From NCBI GenBank assembly GCA_003151825.1, contig PLYO01000039.1:39411-103410 (forward strand): a stretch of 64,000 nucleotides of DNA, in the 5' to 3' direction. The notes beneath the pieces are model-generated. The model was not told the origin of the DNA and searched no databases. It saw only the letters and a list, made by a program, of their open reading frames with translations. Numbering within the stretch: the first letter of the stretch is position 1; the number at the start of each line of letters is the position of its first letter. Below are positions 27,611 through 36,344 of this stretch, piece by piece. Source of the DNA: Ignavibacteriota bacterium (GTDB taxonomy: Bacteria; Bacteroidota; Ignavibacteria; Palsa-1295). Position numbers and translations under genes: made by a program.

Positions 27611-28909
27611 TTGCAAAATTCAAAAATAGCAATTATCGGCGCTGGCGTGAGCGGGCTTGCGGCAGCTACCCAGCTGACGCAGCGTGGCTTCCGTAATCTT
27701 ACCATCTTCGAAGCCCGAAAAGAAGCTGGTGGAAGAACGCGCTCTTACATCGACCCCCACACCAGCGACACGCTCGATAACGGTCAGCACCTGCTTTTGG
27801 GTTGCTATCGCTCGACGATCGAATACCTGCAAGCCATTGGCTCCGATGCGCTCTTGCAGCGCACTCCGCTTTCGATTCGTTTCCATGAAGCGGGCCGGGA
27901 AACTCCCGCGATTTTTCAAATCCCGCCGGACTCCCAGCCTCCTGTTAACCTGCTTGCGGGACTTTGGAGTTCACATTTGCTTACTACGCGAGAAAAATAT
28001 GCTGCGACACGGCTTGGTCTTGCAATGGACACGGGATCGAATACGGAACGGTACGATGACATGACATGCCAGACGTTCTTTGCCACGCAGCATCAGCCCG
28101 ATGCCCTCATTGCCAAACTTTGGGAACCCATCGTGCTTGCGACGATCAACGCTCCCGTCGAAAAGGCAAGCGCGGTACTTTTTATCAATGTATTTCGTGA
28201 AGCATTTTTGTCGGGCCGCGAAGCAAGCGAACTCCTTCTACCTTCCGTGGGCCTATCCGATTTGCTGATCGACCCAGCCCTTCGAATGCTGGAAAAAAGC
28301 GGAGCAACGATCAGGCTTTCCACCCCCGTTCGCGCAATTGAACTACAGAATGGTAATTTTAAAATCGTAACGGATGACGCAACGGAAGCATTCGATACGG
28401 TAATTTACTGCGGCCAATCCTCCGACCCTTTGCCATTGCAAGTCCGGAGTGTTATTCCCGATTTCGAATACTCGCCCATCGTCAACGCATACTTTTGGCT
28501 CGACCGGGAAATTCTCTCCACGCCTGTCCATTCCTTTATGGGAACAACGTTGCAGTGGGCATTCCCTCGGCCATCCGAAGGTTTCCCACAACGGCTTGCG
28601 CTGACCGTCAGCGCGGCGAATGCGCTTGTGGAGAAAACGAACGAAGAAATTCGGCATATTCTTTGGACGGATCTTTGTGCAGCGATTCCCACAGTACGCG
28701 AAGTAAGGCTTATGCACCACCAAATCATCCGCGAAAAACGGGCGACACCGTTGCTCACCCCTTCCGTCCAACAAAGCCGTCCACAAGCGTCCACTGCAAT
28801 CCCAGGCTTATTTCTTGCCGGTGACATTGTGCAAAATGGGTTGCCCGCAACTATCGAGGGCGCGGTGCGTAATGGGTACGCTGCCGCTCGCGCGGTGATG
28901 AATCCGTGA
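27611..28909 (+). CDS. hpnE: FAD-dependent amine oxidase family, HpnE-like
   Basis: The 432-residue flavoprotein starts with the Rossmann dinucleotide motif GAGVSGLAAATQL and EARKEAGGR. It ends with FLAGDIVQNGLPATIEGAVRNGYAAA. It best fits hydroxysqualene dehydroxylase (HpnE), which makes squalene for hopanoids, though phytoene-desaturase-like relatives are close. No other hpn genes are here. I chose TTG 27611 because the in-frame ATG 27575 lies inside a GGGAC/GGTCC intergenic repeat. It is divergent from the ATL gene with a 7-nt gap. Confidence 0.75.
   Translation: MQNSKIAIIGAGVSGLAAATQLTQRGFRNLTIFEARKEAGGRTRSYIDPHTSDTLDNGQHLLLGCYRSTIEYLQAIGSDALLQRTPLSIRFHEAGRETPAIFQIPPDSQPPVNLLAGLWSSHLLTTREKYAATRLGLAMDTGSNTERYDDMTCQTFFATQHQPDALIAKLWEPIVLATINAPVEKASAVLFINVFREAFLSGREASELLLPSVGLSDLLIDPALRMLEKSGATIRLSTPVRAIELQNGNFKIVTDDATEAFDTVIYCGQSSDPLPLQVRSVIPDFEYSPIVNAYFWLDREILSTPVHSFMGTTLQWAFPRPSEGFPQRLALTVSAANALVEKTNEEIRHILWTDLCAAIPTVREVRLMHHQIIREKRATPLLTPSVQQSRPQASTAIPGLFLAGDIVQNGLPATIEGAVRNGYAAARAVMNP
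27625..27628 (-). promoter_or_regulatory. Part of possible -7 box TATTTTTG for ATL
   Basis: On the minus strand TATTTTTG spans 27628-27621, leaving 17 nt to the ATL ATG at 27603. It lies inside hpnE, so it may be chance. Confidence 0.35.
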
Positions 28910-29006
28910 ATATTTTTTATGCAAACTAAACCGTTCATTTTGGCAATCTACTCTGAGGATCGTCTGTTTTCATAGGAATTCGCAATAGTATCACAAGACA
29001 TTTTTT

Positions 29007-30440
29007 ATGGCAGAACCGAACGTTACCATATCCCCCGAAACGCCTCAAACACCGTCCGCACGGAAGGATGGGAAACAAGCGCCGCCTGCAATAAAGCCGA
29101 TGACTCTGGGCCGCAAAAAGCTGAAGCTGGGGCCGTGGCTTATCGGTCTCGTCATCGCCGTGCTCGGCGTAGCATTTTGGTATTTTTTTATACGCACGCC
29201 TGCCGCGCCTCCGCTTATCATTCGGTATGCGGCGGTAGATACCGGCAGTATCACCCGAAGCGTAACTGCGACCGGTACGCTTCAGGCAACAACCACCGTA
29301 TCGGTAGGAAGCCAAGTTTCTGGCCTCGTTAAAAAGATCTATGTTGATTTCAATTCCAAAGTAAAAGTGGGACAACTCCTCGCTGTGCTCGACACTGCTC
29401 CTTATGTTGCCTCCGTTACACAAGCGGTTGCAACCGTCACAAAAGCCAGGTCTGACCTCATGTTAGCCACGGCCAATGAAGCTCGTGAACGTGAACTGCT
29501 CGAGCAGCATCTCGTTTCACAATCCGATTACGATGCATCCATTAATGCCCTCAAGGATGCGCGCGCAACGCTCTCGGTTGATTCTGCAGAATATGCGCAG
29601 GCCAGAGTGAATCTTGGCTATTGCTATATTCACTCCCCTGTTTCCGGAGTAGTGCAGGCGCGCGATGTCGATAGCGGGCAAACGGTTGCTGCAGGACTGA
29701 ACGTCACGGTATTATACGTGATCGCGCAGGATCTTACGAAAATGCAAGTCGCAGCCGCCGTGGACGAGGCGGATATTGGACAGGTTGCCATAGAGGAGCC
29801 CGTTAAGTTTACGGTCGAAGCATACCCGGGTCAGGAATTCGATGGTGTTGTCTGGCAAGTTCGTATCAATCCGGTTACGACATCCAACGTAGTCACTTAC
29901 ACGGTCATTATCAATACCCCGAACCCGGATGGCAAATTGCTTCCCGGCATGACCGCAACCGTGAACATCATCAATGCAAGCCGGACAAACGTGATGCGCA
30001 TACCCGTCAGCGCTACGCGTTTCACACCGCCAGACCAATTACTTGCGCAATTGCCTCAGACCGTGCGGGACTCCGTTCGCACCCATCGCGGACAGGGAAC
30101 TCATCGTGCTCCTGGCGATACATCCCATCATGGCGGAATGGGCGGAGGTGCGTCCTCTTCTACAGGAACAGGCGCTGGCGAAGTGCAGTCCTCATCGGCA
30201 ACGGTGTATGTGCAGACCACCACACCGAAAGGACCTGAGATCCAGGCTGTTCATGTCGTGACAGGACTTTCGGATGCAAATTATGCGGAAATTTTGCACA
30301 GCAATCCGCCGCTCCATGCCGGCGATAGCGTTATTGTCGCGGCATTTTCCATGTCACCCACCACGTCCACATCATCCTCTCCACTAAGTACGCCTCGGCC
30401 GGGTGGCGGAGGTGGTGGTTCACGTGGCGGAGGACGCTAA
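29007..30440 (+). CDS. MacA-like periplasmic adaptor (membrane fusion protein)
   Basis: The 477-residue protein has an N-terminal TM anchor (about residues 44-64), a beta-barrel/lipoyl hairpin with VSGLVKKIYVDFNSKVKVGQLLAVLD (about 106-131), an alpha-helical hairpin and a long C-terminal extension rich in Ser, Thr, Gly and His ending in a Gly/Arg run. It links an inner-membrane transporter to an outer-membrane channel. It is followed 25 nt later by an FtsX-type permease, suggesting a MacAB-like exporter. The Gly-rich tail is unusual. Confidence 0.88.
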   Translation: MAEPNVTISPETPQTPSARKDGKQAPPAIKPMTLGRKKLKLGPWLIGLVIAVLGVAFWYFFIRTPAAPPLIIRYAAVDTGSITRSVTATGTLQATTTVSVGSQVSGLVKKIYVDFNSKVKVGQLLAVLDTAPYVASVTQAVATVTKARSDLMLATANEARERELLEQHLVSQSDYDASINALKDARATLSVDSAEYAQARVNLGYCYIHSPVSGVVQARDVDSGQTVAAGLNVTVLYVIAQDLTKMQVAAAVDEADIGQVAIEEPVKFTVEAYPGQEFDGVVWQVRINPVTTSNVVTYTVIINTPNPDGKLLPGMTATVNIINASRTNVMRIPVSATRFTPPDQLLAQLPQTVRDSVRTHRGQGTHRAPGDTSHHGGMGGGASSSTGTGAGEVQSSSATVYVQTTTPKGPEIQAVHVVTGLSDANYAEILHSNPPLHAGDSVIVAAFSMSPTTSTSSSPLSTPRPGGGGGGSRGGGR

Positions 30441-30465
30441 TAATTTATAGAACATCGTTGCCAAT

Positions 30466-31689
30466 ATGTTTACCCAATTTTCGAATAGTATCGTGATGGC
30501 ATTTCAGTCGCTCCTGAGTAATAAGGTCCGAGCGATGCTGACCATGCTGGGAATTATCATTGGGGTGGGAGCAGTGATTACCATGAATGCCATCGGCCAG
30601 GGGGCCTCGCAAGCGGTAGCCAGCCAGATCAATGCAATGGGAACCAACGTGCTGCTCATTTTTCCGGGAGCGACCAATCTGGGCGGAATTTCCTCCGGCG
30701 CCGGCGGAAGCGTTCATCTTACCGAAGACGATGCCAATGCGCTCAGAAAATCAACGTGGTTAAGTTACGTCGCGCCAACCGTAGGAACCGGTGTGCAAGC
30801 CATTGCGGGAAATTCAAATTGGGCCACGCGCATTACCGGAAGTACGCCAGATTATCTCCTGGTTCGGAACTGGCCCGTCGTCAGCGGCAGTAATTTTACC
30901 GATGCCGACGCGAGAACAGGAACGAAAGTTTGCATTCTCGGAAAGACCGTTGCTACCAATTTGTTCGGGGATGGCGTCGATCCGGTCGGGCAGAGCGTGC
31001 GGATCAAACAAGAGCCCTTCAAAGTGATCGGTCTCTTGCAGGAAAAAGGTTCCAATTCGTTCGGCCAGGACCAGGACGACGTTATCATCGCTCCGCTCGC
31101 AACCGTGCAGCACAAGCTCATGGGTATTACCTGGGTCAACAACATCATGGCAAGCTCCATCTCGGCGGAGGCCACCACCCCCGCCACGCAGGACGTGACC
31201 GATATTCTTCGACAGCAGCATAAGCTGCTCGCTTCCGATGACAACGACTTTCAAATTCGTTCCCAAGTCGAGATTGCCCAAGCCGCCGAGCAAAGTACCG
31301 CGACCATGAAGAACCTGCTCAGTTCCGCCGCGATCATCTCGCTCCTCGTCGGAGGAATTGGTATTATGAATATCATGCTCGTCAGCGTAACTGAGCGGAC
31401 GCGCGAAATCGGGATTCGCAAGTCCATCGGCGCGAAACAGATGAATATCATGCTCCAATTTTTGACCGAAGCCATCACGCTGAGCCTTGTCGGTGGAATT
31501 ATCGGGGTGGTGCTTGGCTATATCGCATCCTCCTTCGTATCGAAATCGAATGGCTGGATACTTGTCGTCTCGCCAAGTGCCGTTGGGCTATCATTTGCCG
31601 CAGCATCGTTAGTAGGCATCTTTTTTGGTTGGTACCCCGCCCGCAAAGCCGCACGGTTGAACCCCATCGAGGCGTTGCGGTATGAATAA
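30466..31689 (+). CDS. MacB/FtsX-type ABC permease (no ATPase domain)
   Basis: The 407-residue protein has the FtsX layout: TM helix (about residues 20-42), a MacB_PCD periplasmic domain (about 45-245) and three C-terminal TM helices (about 285-400) with ERTREIGIRKSIGAKQ between. The end PARKAARLNPIEALRYE is the family signature. It lacks the N-terminal ATPase seen in full MacB and no ABC ATPase gene is adjacent; the ATPase must be encoded elsewhere. It pairs with the MacA-like gene upstream. Confidence 0.9.
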   Translation: MFTQFSNSIVMAFQSLLSNKVRAMLTMLGIIIGVGAVITMNAIGQGASQAVASQINAMGTNVLLIFPGATNLGGISSGAGGSVHLTEDDANALRKSTWLSYVAPTVGTGVQAIAGNSNWATRITGSTPDYLLVRNWPVVSGSNFTDADARTGTKVCILGKTVATNLFGDGVDPVGQSVRIKQEPFKVIGLLQEKGSNSFGQDQDDVIIAPLATVQHKLMGITWVNNIMASSISAEATTPATQDVTDILRQQHKLLASDDNDFQIRSQVEIAQAAEQSTATMKNLLSSAAIISLLVGGIGIMNIMLVSVTERTREIGIRKSIGAKQMNIMLQFLTEAITLSLVGGIIGVVLGYIASSFVSKSNGWILVVSPSAVGLSFAAASLVGIFFGWYPARKAARLNPIEALRYE

Positions 31690-31698
31690 CGAGTGCGT

Positions 31699-31743
31699 GT
31701 AGCGCAGACATTCCTGTCTGCGCCCGGGCTTGCAGCCCGTCTA
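31699..31743. repeat. GCAGACATTCCTGTCTGC hairpin repeat
   Basis: Two short hairpins (GCAGACATTCCTGTCTGC and GGGCTTGCAGCCC) lie after the permease gene. They belong to the same class as the GTAGCACAGGCTT element at 37934-38044. Confidence 0.65.
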
Positions 31744-31799
31744 TTTTTTACGTGAAGTATAACCGTGACCAAAAGCTCACGACTACTGTTAGTATAAGC

Positions 31800-32783
31800 G
31801 TGATCCACACATCCCTCTTTACCGCGCCGCAATATCCTGCCGTTAATTCTGCTTCGGACGATCCGCGTCTCGCCGATCTTATTAAGATCGCGTCCGAATC
31901 CACTATTGCGGAAGCCGACGTAATTCTCTTTGGCATTCCCACCGATGAAGGTATTCGCCGCAATGGCGGACGTATCGGCGCGAGCGAAGCGCCGAATGCA
32001 ATTCGTCAATGGCTTGGCAAGCTGACGCCGTTTGCCGGCCCGCATTTCAATCGGCACTTGGATGAATTAAAAATTGTCGATCTTGGAGATGTTACAGCGG
32101 GCAACTTGGAAACCATGCACGAACAAGCCTTTTCGATTACCAAAGAGCTGATTGCAAACGGCAAAATTGTTGTCGCGCTTGGTGGCGGGCACGATATTAC
32201 TTATCCGCTGGTGCAGGCCTTCAAAAATGGGATGAAATGGGACGCGGTGGGTCTGATTAATATCGACGCCCACTTGGATGTTCGTGAAAAGAAAAATGGG
32301 CTGCATCATTCTGGTAGCAGTTTTCGGTTATTGCTCGAAGAAGGCGTCGTTAAAGGCCAGCATTTTGCGGAAATAGGAATTCAATCCTTCGTTGCATCCA
32401 AAGAACATTTCGATTGGGTTATTTCGCAAGGCGCGCGTATTCTCACGTTTGAAGATGCGACCGAAGCGCATCTTCCGAATGCATTCGAAGAATGCGAAGT
32501 CGCGATCACGCGCGGCGATCCGGATTTCCCAATCTATCTTTCCTTCGATATGGACTCAGTCCGCGCGAGCGATTCGCCGGGCGTAAGCGCGCCCAATCCA
32601 ACAGGATTTCTTGCAGAGGAAGCTTATGAGCTTTCGGTCGCCGCCGGGCTTTCGAAAAATGTGCGAATGTTCGACATCGTGGAAGTCAGCCCTCCGCATG
32701 ATGCCGATGACCGCACCGCGCGCCTCGCCGCGCGAATGATCGCGGGGTTCTTGGCAGGTGTTGCCAACCGATCCGTCTCATAG
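31800..32783 (+). CDS. Arginase/agmatinase/formimidoylglutamase family
   Basis: The 327-residue protein carries the Mn-binding motifs GGGHD (residues 128-132), DAHLD (about 156-160) and SFDMDSV (about 248-254), the ureohydrolase signature. Bacteroidota homologues of this kind are often formimidoylglutamase (HutG), but arginase or agmatinase remain possible. I chose GTG 31800; an in-frame GTG at 31752 falls in a CCGTGACC-type repeat. No other hut genes are nearby. Confidence 0.82.
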   Translation: MIHTSLFTAPQYPAVNSASDDPRLADLIKIASESTIAEADVILFGIPTDEGIRRNGGRIGASEAPNAIRQWLGKLTPFAGPHFNRHLDELKIVDLGDVTAGNLETMHEQAFSITKELIANGKIVVALGGGHDITYPLVQAFKNGMKWDAVGLINIDAHLDVREKKNGLHHSGSSFRLLLEEGVVKGQHFAEIGIQSFVASKEHFDWVISQGARILTFEDATEAHLPNAFEECEVAITRGDPDFPIYLSFDMDSVRASDSPGVSAPNPTGFLAEEAYELSVAAGLSKNVRMFDIVEVSPPHDADDRTARLAARMIAGFLAGVANRSVS

Positions 32784-32784
32784 G

Positions 32785-32817
32785 AACTATGGGTCGCATG
32801 AGACCTATACGTCCCAT
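32785..32817. repeat. ATGGGTC/GTCCCAT repeat copy
   Basis: Reads ATGGGTCGCATGAGACC then ACGTCCCAT, a solo copy of the family flanking the four-helix-bundle gene at 48358. Confidence 0.7.
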
Positions 32818-32820
32818 TAA

Positions 32821-32843
32821 TTTTTGCACTAATACTGCAAAAA
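32821..32843. promoter_or_regulatory. Inverted repeat TTTTTGCA-n7-TGCAAAAA before pdxS
   Basis: An 8-bp perfect palindrome with a 7-nt spacer, 17 nt before the pdxS start. It overlaps an AATTTTTG stretch near the -7 consensus. It could be an operator or a hairpin. Confidence 0.45.
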
Positions 32844-32859
32844 AAATGTTCAGCTACCA

Positions 32860-33777
32860 ATGAACATAAATGGTCACTCAAAAAATGGCGCGGAGCCGAA
32901 GCGCGGCACCCAGCTTGTCAAGCGCGCTTTTCCGCAGATGCTGAAAGGCGGCGTCATTATGGATGTCGTAAATGCGGAGCAGGCAAAAATTGCCGAAGAC
33001 GCCGGCGCGGTCGCTGTGATGGCTTTGGAACGTGTGCCGGCCGATATTCGCGCGGATGGCGGAGTGGCGCGCATGTCCGACCCGGAACTAATACTCCAAA
33101 TCATCGAGGCAGTTTCCATCCCAGTGATGGCGAAGGCGCGTATCGGACATTTTGTGGAAGCGCAGATATTGCAAGCACTTGGAGTCGATTGCATTGACGA
33201 AAGCGAAGTGCTCACGATGGCCGACGAAGAAAATCACATCGACAAAACAAAATTTGAAATACCATTCGTCTGCGGCGCACGCAATCTTGGCGAAGCCTTG
33301 CGCCGCATTGCCGAAGGCGCCGCGATGATCCGCACCAAAGGCGAAGCTGGGACTGGCGATATCGTCGAAGCCGTGCGCCATGCCCGTTCGATCTTTGGAG
33401 AAATTCGCCGGCTCACTGGACTTTCCAAAGACGAGCGTTATTCCTACGCAAAAAATCTCGCAGCTCCACTCGATCTCGTAAATGAAGTTGCGGACACCGG
33501 GAAACTTCCCGTTGTGAACTTTGCTGCCGGTGGCCTTGCCACGCCTGCGGATGCTGCACTTCTCATGCAGCTTGGCGTCGATGGTGTGTTTGTCGGCTCG
33601 GGAATTTTCAAATCAGGAGATCCCGCAAAGCGTGCAGCCGCGATCGTGAAGGCGACGACGTATTTCAACGACCCCGATGTCCTCGCCGAAGTAAGCCGCA
33701 GTCTTGGCGAGCCGATGGTAGGAAGAACGGTCTCCTCGCTCGCCGAACGAGAATTGCTTGCGGTCCGTGGCGTCTAA
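32860..33777 (+). CDS. pdxS: Pyridoxal 5'-phosphate synthase, PdxS subunit
   Basis: The 305-residue TIM-barrel protein makes PLP from ribose 5-phosphate, glyceraldehyde 3-phosphate and ammonia. Family blocks include [49 protein letters not shown] with the catalytic lysine, and [19 protein letters not shown]. It overlaps pdxT by 11 nt. It uses PRPP-pool ribose 5-phosphate, as does prs elsewhere in the window. Confidence 0.97.
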   Translation: MNINGHSKNGAEPKRGTQLVKRAFPQMLKGGVIMDVVNAEQAKIAEDAGAVAVMALERVPADIRADGGVARMSDPELILQIIEAVSIPVMAKARIGHFVEAQILQALGVDCIDESEVLTMADEENHIDKTKFEIPFVCGARNLGEALRRIAEGAAMIRTKGEAGTGDIVEAVRHARSIFGEIRRLTGLSKDERYSYAKNLAAPLDLVNEVADTGKLPVVNFAAGGLATPADAALLMQLGVDGVFVGSGIFKSGDPAKRAAAIVKATTYFNDPDVLAEVSRSLGEPMVGRTVSSLAERELLAVRGV

Positions 33778-34351
33778 GATTATCGGCGTTCTCGGTTTGC
33801 AGGGAGATTTCCGCGAGCATATCGAGAAGCTTCACGCTCTCGATGCGCAAACGAAGGACATTCGGCGTGTTTCCGACTTAGAAAACATTGATGCTCTTAT
33901 CATTCCCGGCGGTGAATCGACAGCCGTTGCAATTGTAGAAAAATCCGATACAGCTCACGGCATCTTTGAAAAAATTCGAGAACTTTCCTCTGATGGCTTA
34001 CCCATCTGGGGCACCTGTATGGGATCGATCTTGCTTGCAAAAAATATTGAGGGTTCAACACAAGGCCGTTTGGGTGTGATGGACATTACCGTTCGCCGCA
34101 ATGCCTTCGGACCGCAGCGGTTCAGTTCGGAAATGCCGATTTCTATTCCGGCCATCGGTGAGGAACCGTTCCCAGGCGTGTTTATTCGCGCGCCGCTCAT
34201 TACAAACGTCGGCGAGAACGTCGAAGTGTTAGGAACGTTAGAACAAGGAATAGTAATGGCACGGGAGAAGAATTTACTCGCGACTGTTTTCCATCCCGAA
34301 GTTGTGGATGATGCGCGGGTGCATAAGTATTTTCTTTCGATGATCGGGTGA
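33767..34351 (+). CDS. pdxT: Pyridoxal 5'-phosphate synthase, glutaminase PdxT
   Basis: The 194-residue class I amidotransferase feeds ammonia to PdxS. It shows [20 protein letters not shown], the nucleophile Cys in GTCMGSI (about residue 84) and the HPE catalytic pair (about 176-178). I chose GTG 33767 inside the pdxS end; TTG 33758 is the alternative. The 11-nt overlap ensures coupled synthesis of the two subunits. Confidence 0.94.
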   Translation: MASKIIGVLGLQGDFREHIEKLHALDAQTKDIRRVSDLENIDALIIPGGESTAVAIVEKSDTAHGIFEKIRELSSDGLPIWGTCMGSILLAKNIEGSTQGRLGVMDITVRRNAFGPQRFSSEMPISIPAIGEEPFPGVFIRAPLITNVGENVEVLGTLEQGIVMAREKNLLATVFHPEVVDDARVHKYFLSMIG

Positions 34352-34353
34352 GG

Positions 34354-34812
34354 TTAGCCCCCGCCGTCAAGATTGAGGCCAATTGGGAATTTTAAATAGC
34401 AGCCCACACTATGAAACAATTCCCCATTAAATGGAATCCCAAGCTCGTAATAAGGATAAAGAAACAGGCCACCCCATGCAATAATACTCAGACCAAAGTT
34501 TGTTTTCTCTTTTGAAAAAAACAACGTGGGACCTACATCAATACCGGGGCCTACATCAATACCGAGCCAATTCCATGACTCTATCCCTAAATGAATGCTC
34601 GTGTGTTCATGCCAAAAGTTTACATCCATCGTCAATCCGTAGACAAAATTCAAATTTTGAGGAAAGTACGTCACTTCGAATCCACCGGTAAAACCTCCGT
34701 TGTCACCAAACGTGTATCCTAACTTCGGGCCAACAGACCAAAATGGTTGTGACCGCACAATACCCGAAGAGATCAAACAAAGGAATGCAACAAAATAAAT
34801 TGCTCTGTGCAT
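34354..34812 (-). CDS. Small exported beta-barrel-like protein
   Basis: The 152-residue protein begins with a signal peptide (HRAIYFVAFLCLISSGIVRS, then Gln). The mature part alternates aromatic and Gly residues (VGPKLGYTFGDNGGFTGGFEVTYFP) and ends LNLDGGG, as small outer-membrane barrels do. A 15-nt tandem duplication encodes GIDVGPGIDVGP near 34530-34563. Convergent with pdxT with a 2-nt gap. The start is ATG 34812; ATG 34818 would add two residues. Confidence 0.7.
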   Translation of the reverse strand: MHRAIYFVAFLCLISSGIVRSQPFWSVGPKLGYTFGDNGGFTGGFEVTYFPQNLNFVYGLTMDVNFWHEHTSIHLGIESWNWLGIDVGPGIDVGPTLFFSKEKTNFGLSIIAWGGLFLYPYYELGIPFNGELFHSVGCYLKFPIGLNLDGGG

Positions 34813-34904
34813 ATCCACCTGAAACGCTCACGAATTATTTTAGTTGCTCACCTAATGCTTTTGACAATTTTCTTCACATGCTTGTTCTTTGATGATTATT
34901 ATCG

Positions 34905-34912
34905 TATTTTTG
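34905..34912 (+). promoter_or_regulatory. -7 box TATTTTTG before EthD gene
   Basis: Fits TAnnTTTG with a TTTG at 34888-34891 (13-nt gap). The leader to ATG 34934 is about 15 nt. Confidence 0.5.
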
Positions 34913-34933
34913 TACTTCAATCAAATTTTAATC

Positions 34934-35260
34934 ATGCATACACTTACCGCCATCTATCGCGCACCGGAAAACAAGGAAGAATTCGACAGCCATTATCGAG
35001 ATGTTCACACGCCGCTGGCGAAGCAGATGGAAGGGCTTCGCAGAATGGAAGTGACATGGGTCGAGAAGATGCTCACGCCGGGCAACGATACGTTGCCGGC
35101 CACGCCGCATCTTGTCTGCACGATGTATTTTGACGATGCGGAAGCATTAAACGCTTCGATGAAATCCCCCAATAGCAGAGCGGCTGCAAAAGACCTCATG
35201 TCTTTTGCGGGGCCGCTCGTTTCCATGATCATTGGATGCACCGAAGAAATCCCCTTATAA
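34934..35260 (+). CDS. EthD-family protein
   Basis: The 108-residue protein is of EthD/dimeric alpha-beta barrel length: LTAIYRAPENKEEFDSHYRDVHTPLAKQMEGLRR, with the conserved His in the second motif. Some family members degrade ethers or form small dimers with uncertain roles. It is 3 nt before the crotonase gene, so the two form an operon, pointing to a small-molecule catabolic step rather than ether degradation. Confidence 0.8.
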   Translation: MHTLTAIYRAPENKEEFDSHYRDVHTPLAKQMEGLRRMEVTWVEKMLTPGNDTLPATPHLVCTMYFDDAEALNASMKSPNSRAAAKDLMSFAGPLVSMIIGCTEEIPL

Positions 35261-35263
35261 ATT

Positions 35264-36121
35264 ATGGCAAAGAAATCATCCCCGGAACTCAGTCCTTACC
35301 AGGAAAAACGAACGCTTGAATTCTCGCATATTCTTTATGAGAAGAACGATTACGTCGCCACGCTGACAATCAACCGCCCGGAAGTACTCAATTGTCTGAA
35401 TCTCACGACGATGCGCGAGATGATGATCGCAATCGAGGATGCCGCATGGGACGACGATATTGCCGTGCTTGTCGTCACCGGCGCGGGTGATGTTGCATTC
35501 TCGACAGGCGCCGATCTCGGCGAGCAGGAGGAATTCTTCCTCGGCAATCCCGACGATTATTATAAATGGATGCGCGTGTTTATCGAGCTGCACGAGCGCC
35601 TTCGAAACATTGGCAAACCAACGGTTGCGCGGCTGAACGGGATGGTCGTCGGCGGCGGCAATGAAATTAATTTATCGTGCGATCTTGCGATTGCCGCCGA
35701 TCACGTCATCATCAAACAAGTTGGGGCCGCGCGCGGGAGCGTGGCCGCCGCAGGCGCAACGCAATGGCTGCCACTTATGGTCGGTGAGCGCCGTGCACGA
35801 GAAATTCTATTCCTCTGCGAGGATATTTCTGCCGAAAAAGCATTGCAATGGGGACTCGTCAACGAAGTCGTGCCGAACGAAGACCTCGACCGCGCCGTCG
35901 CACGGCTGTGCGAGAAGCTTTACAATAAGTTACCCGAATGCCTTCGCTACACGAAGCAGCAACTCAATTTCTGGAAAGATTTTTCGTGGTCCATGACGAT
36001 CGGTCACGCGCGCGATTGGCTTTCGATTCACAATCTTTCGCCCGAAGTCGCCGAGGGCATCAGCGCATTCACGGAAAAACGTCCCGTGAATTATAAGAAG
36101 ATCAGGAAGCGGGCGGGATAG
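35264..36121 (+). CDS. Enoyl-CoA hydratase/crotonase family
   Basis: The 285-residue crotonase has the oxyanion-hole blocks STGADLGEQEEF (about 86-97) and GMVVGGGNEINLSCDLAIAAD (about 126-146). An N-terminal extension of about 25 residues is polar. The region QVGAARGSVAAAGATQWLP after the second block differs from simple hydratases and recalls hydrolase members, so substrate and reaction are open. It starts 3 nt after the EthD gene. Confidence 0.88.
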   Translation: MAKKSSPELSPYQEKRTLEFSHILYEKNDYVATLTINRPEVLNCLNLTTMREMMIAIEDAAWDDDIAVLVVTGAGDVAFSTGADLGEQEEFFLGNPDDYYKWMRVFIELHERLRNIGKPTVARLNGMVVGGGNEINLSCDLAIAADHVIIKQVGAARGSVAAAGATQWLPLMVGERRAREILFLCEDISAEKALQWGLVNEVVPNEDLDRAVARLCEKLYNKLPECLRYTKQQLNFWKDFSWSMTIGHARDWLSIHNLSPEVAEGISAFTEKRPVNYKKIRKRAG

Positions 36122-36180
36122 AAAAGAGTTGTCGCGCACCTTCGATTAATCACTTACGGAACCTCTGATGAAGCCTATCC

Positions 36181-36208
36181 TGTCATTCCCGCGAAAGCGG
36201 GAATGACA
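36181..36208. repeat. TGTCATTCCCGCG hairpin
   Basis: Palindromic TGTCATTCCCGC...GCGGGAATGACA with a GAAA loop, 28 nt. This is the same dispersed repeat family as in 17394-17474 and 54265-54361. Confidence 0.85.
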
Positions 36209-36260
36209 ATGTACTCCTCGGTAATGATACGAGACTAAATCAGCGTTTCCTTAATTATTG

Positions 36261-36344
36261 CTTCTTACTTTTTACTTCTTACTTTTTACTTCTTACTTTT
36301 TACTTCTTACCTCTTACTTCTTACCTCTTACTTCTTACCTTTTA
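36261..36344. repeat. 14-bp tandem repeat, six units
   Basis: Six 14-nt units of the type CTTCTTACTTTTTA, pyrimidine-rich on the plus strand; three are identical and three are slightly diverged. The minus-strand gene ends inside the last unit (its stop is at 36335-36337). Confidence 0.85.

Noticed and set aside
36261..36344. CRISPR array
   Set aside because: Contiguous 14-bp tandem units without spacers and no cas genes in the window.
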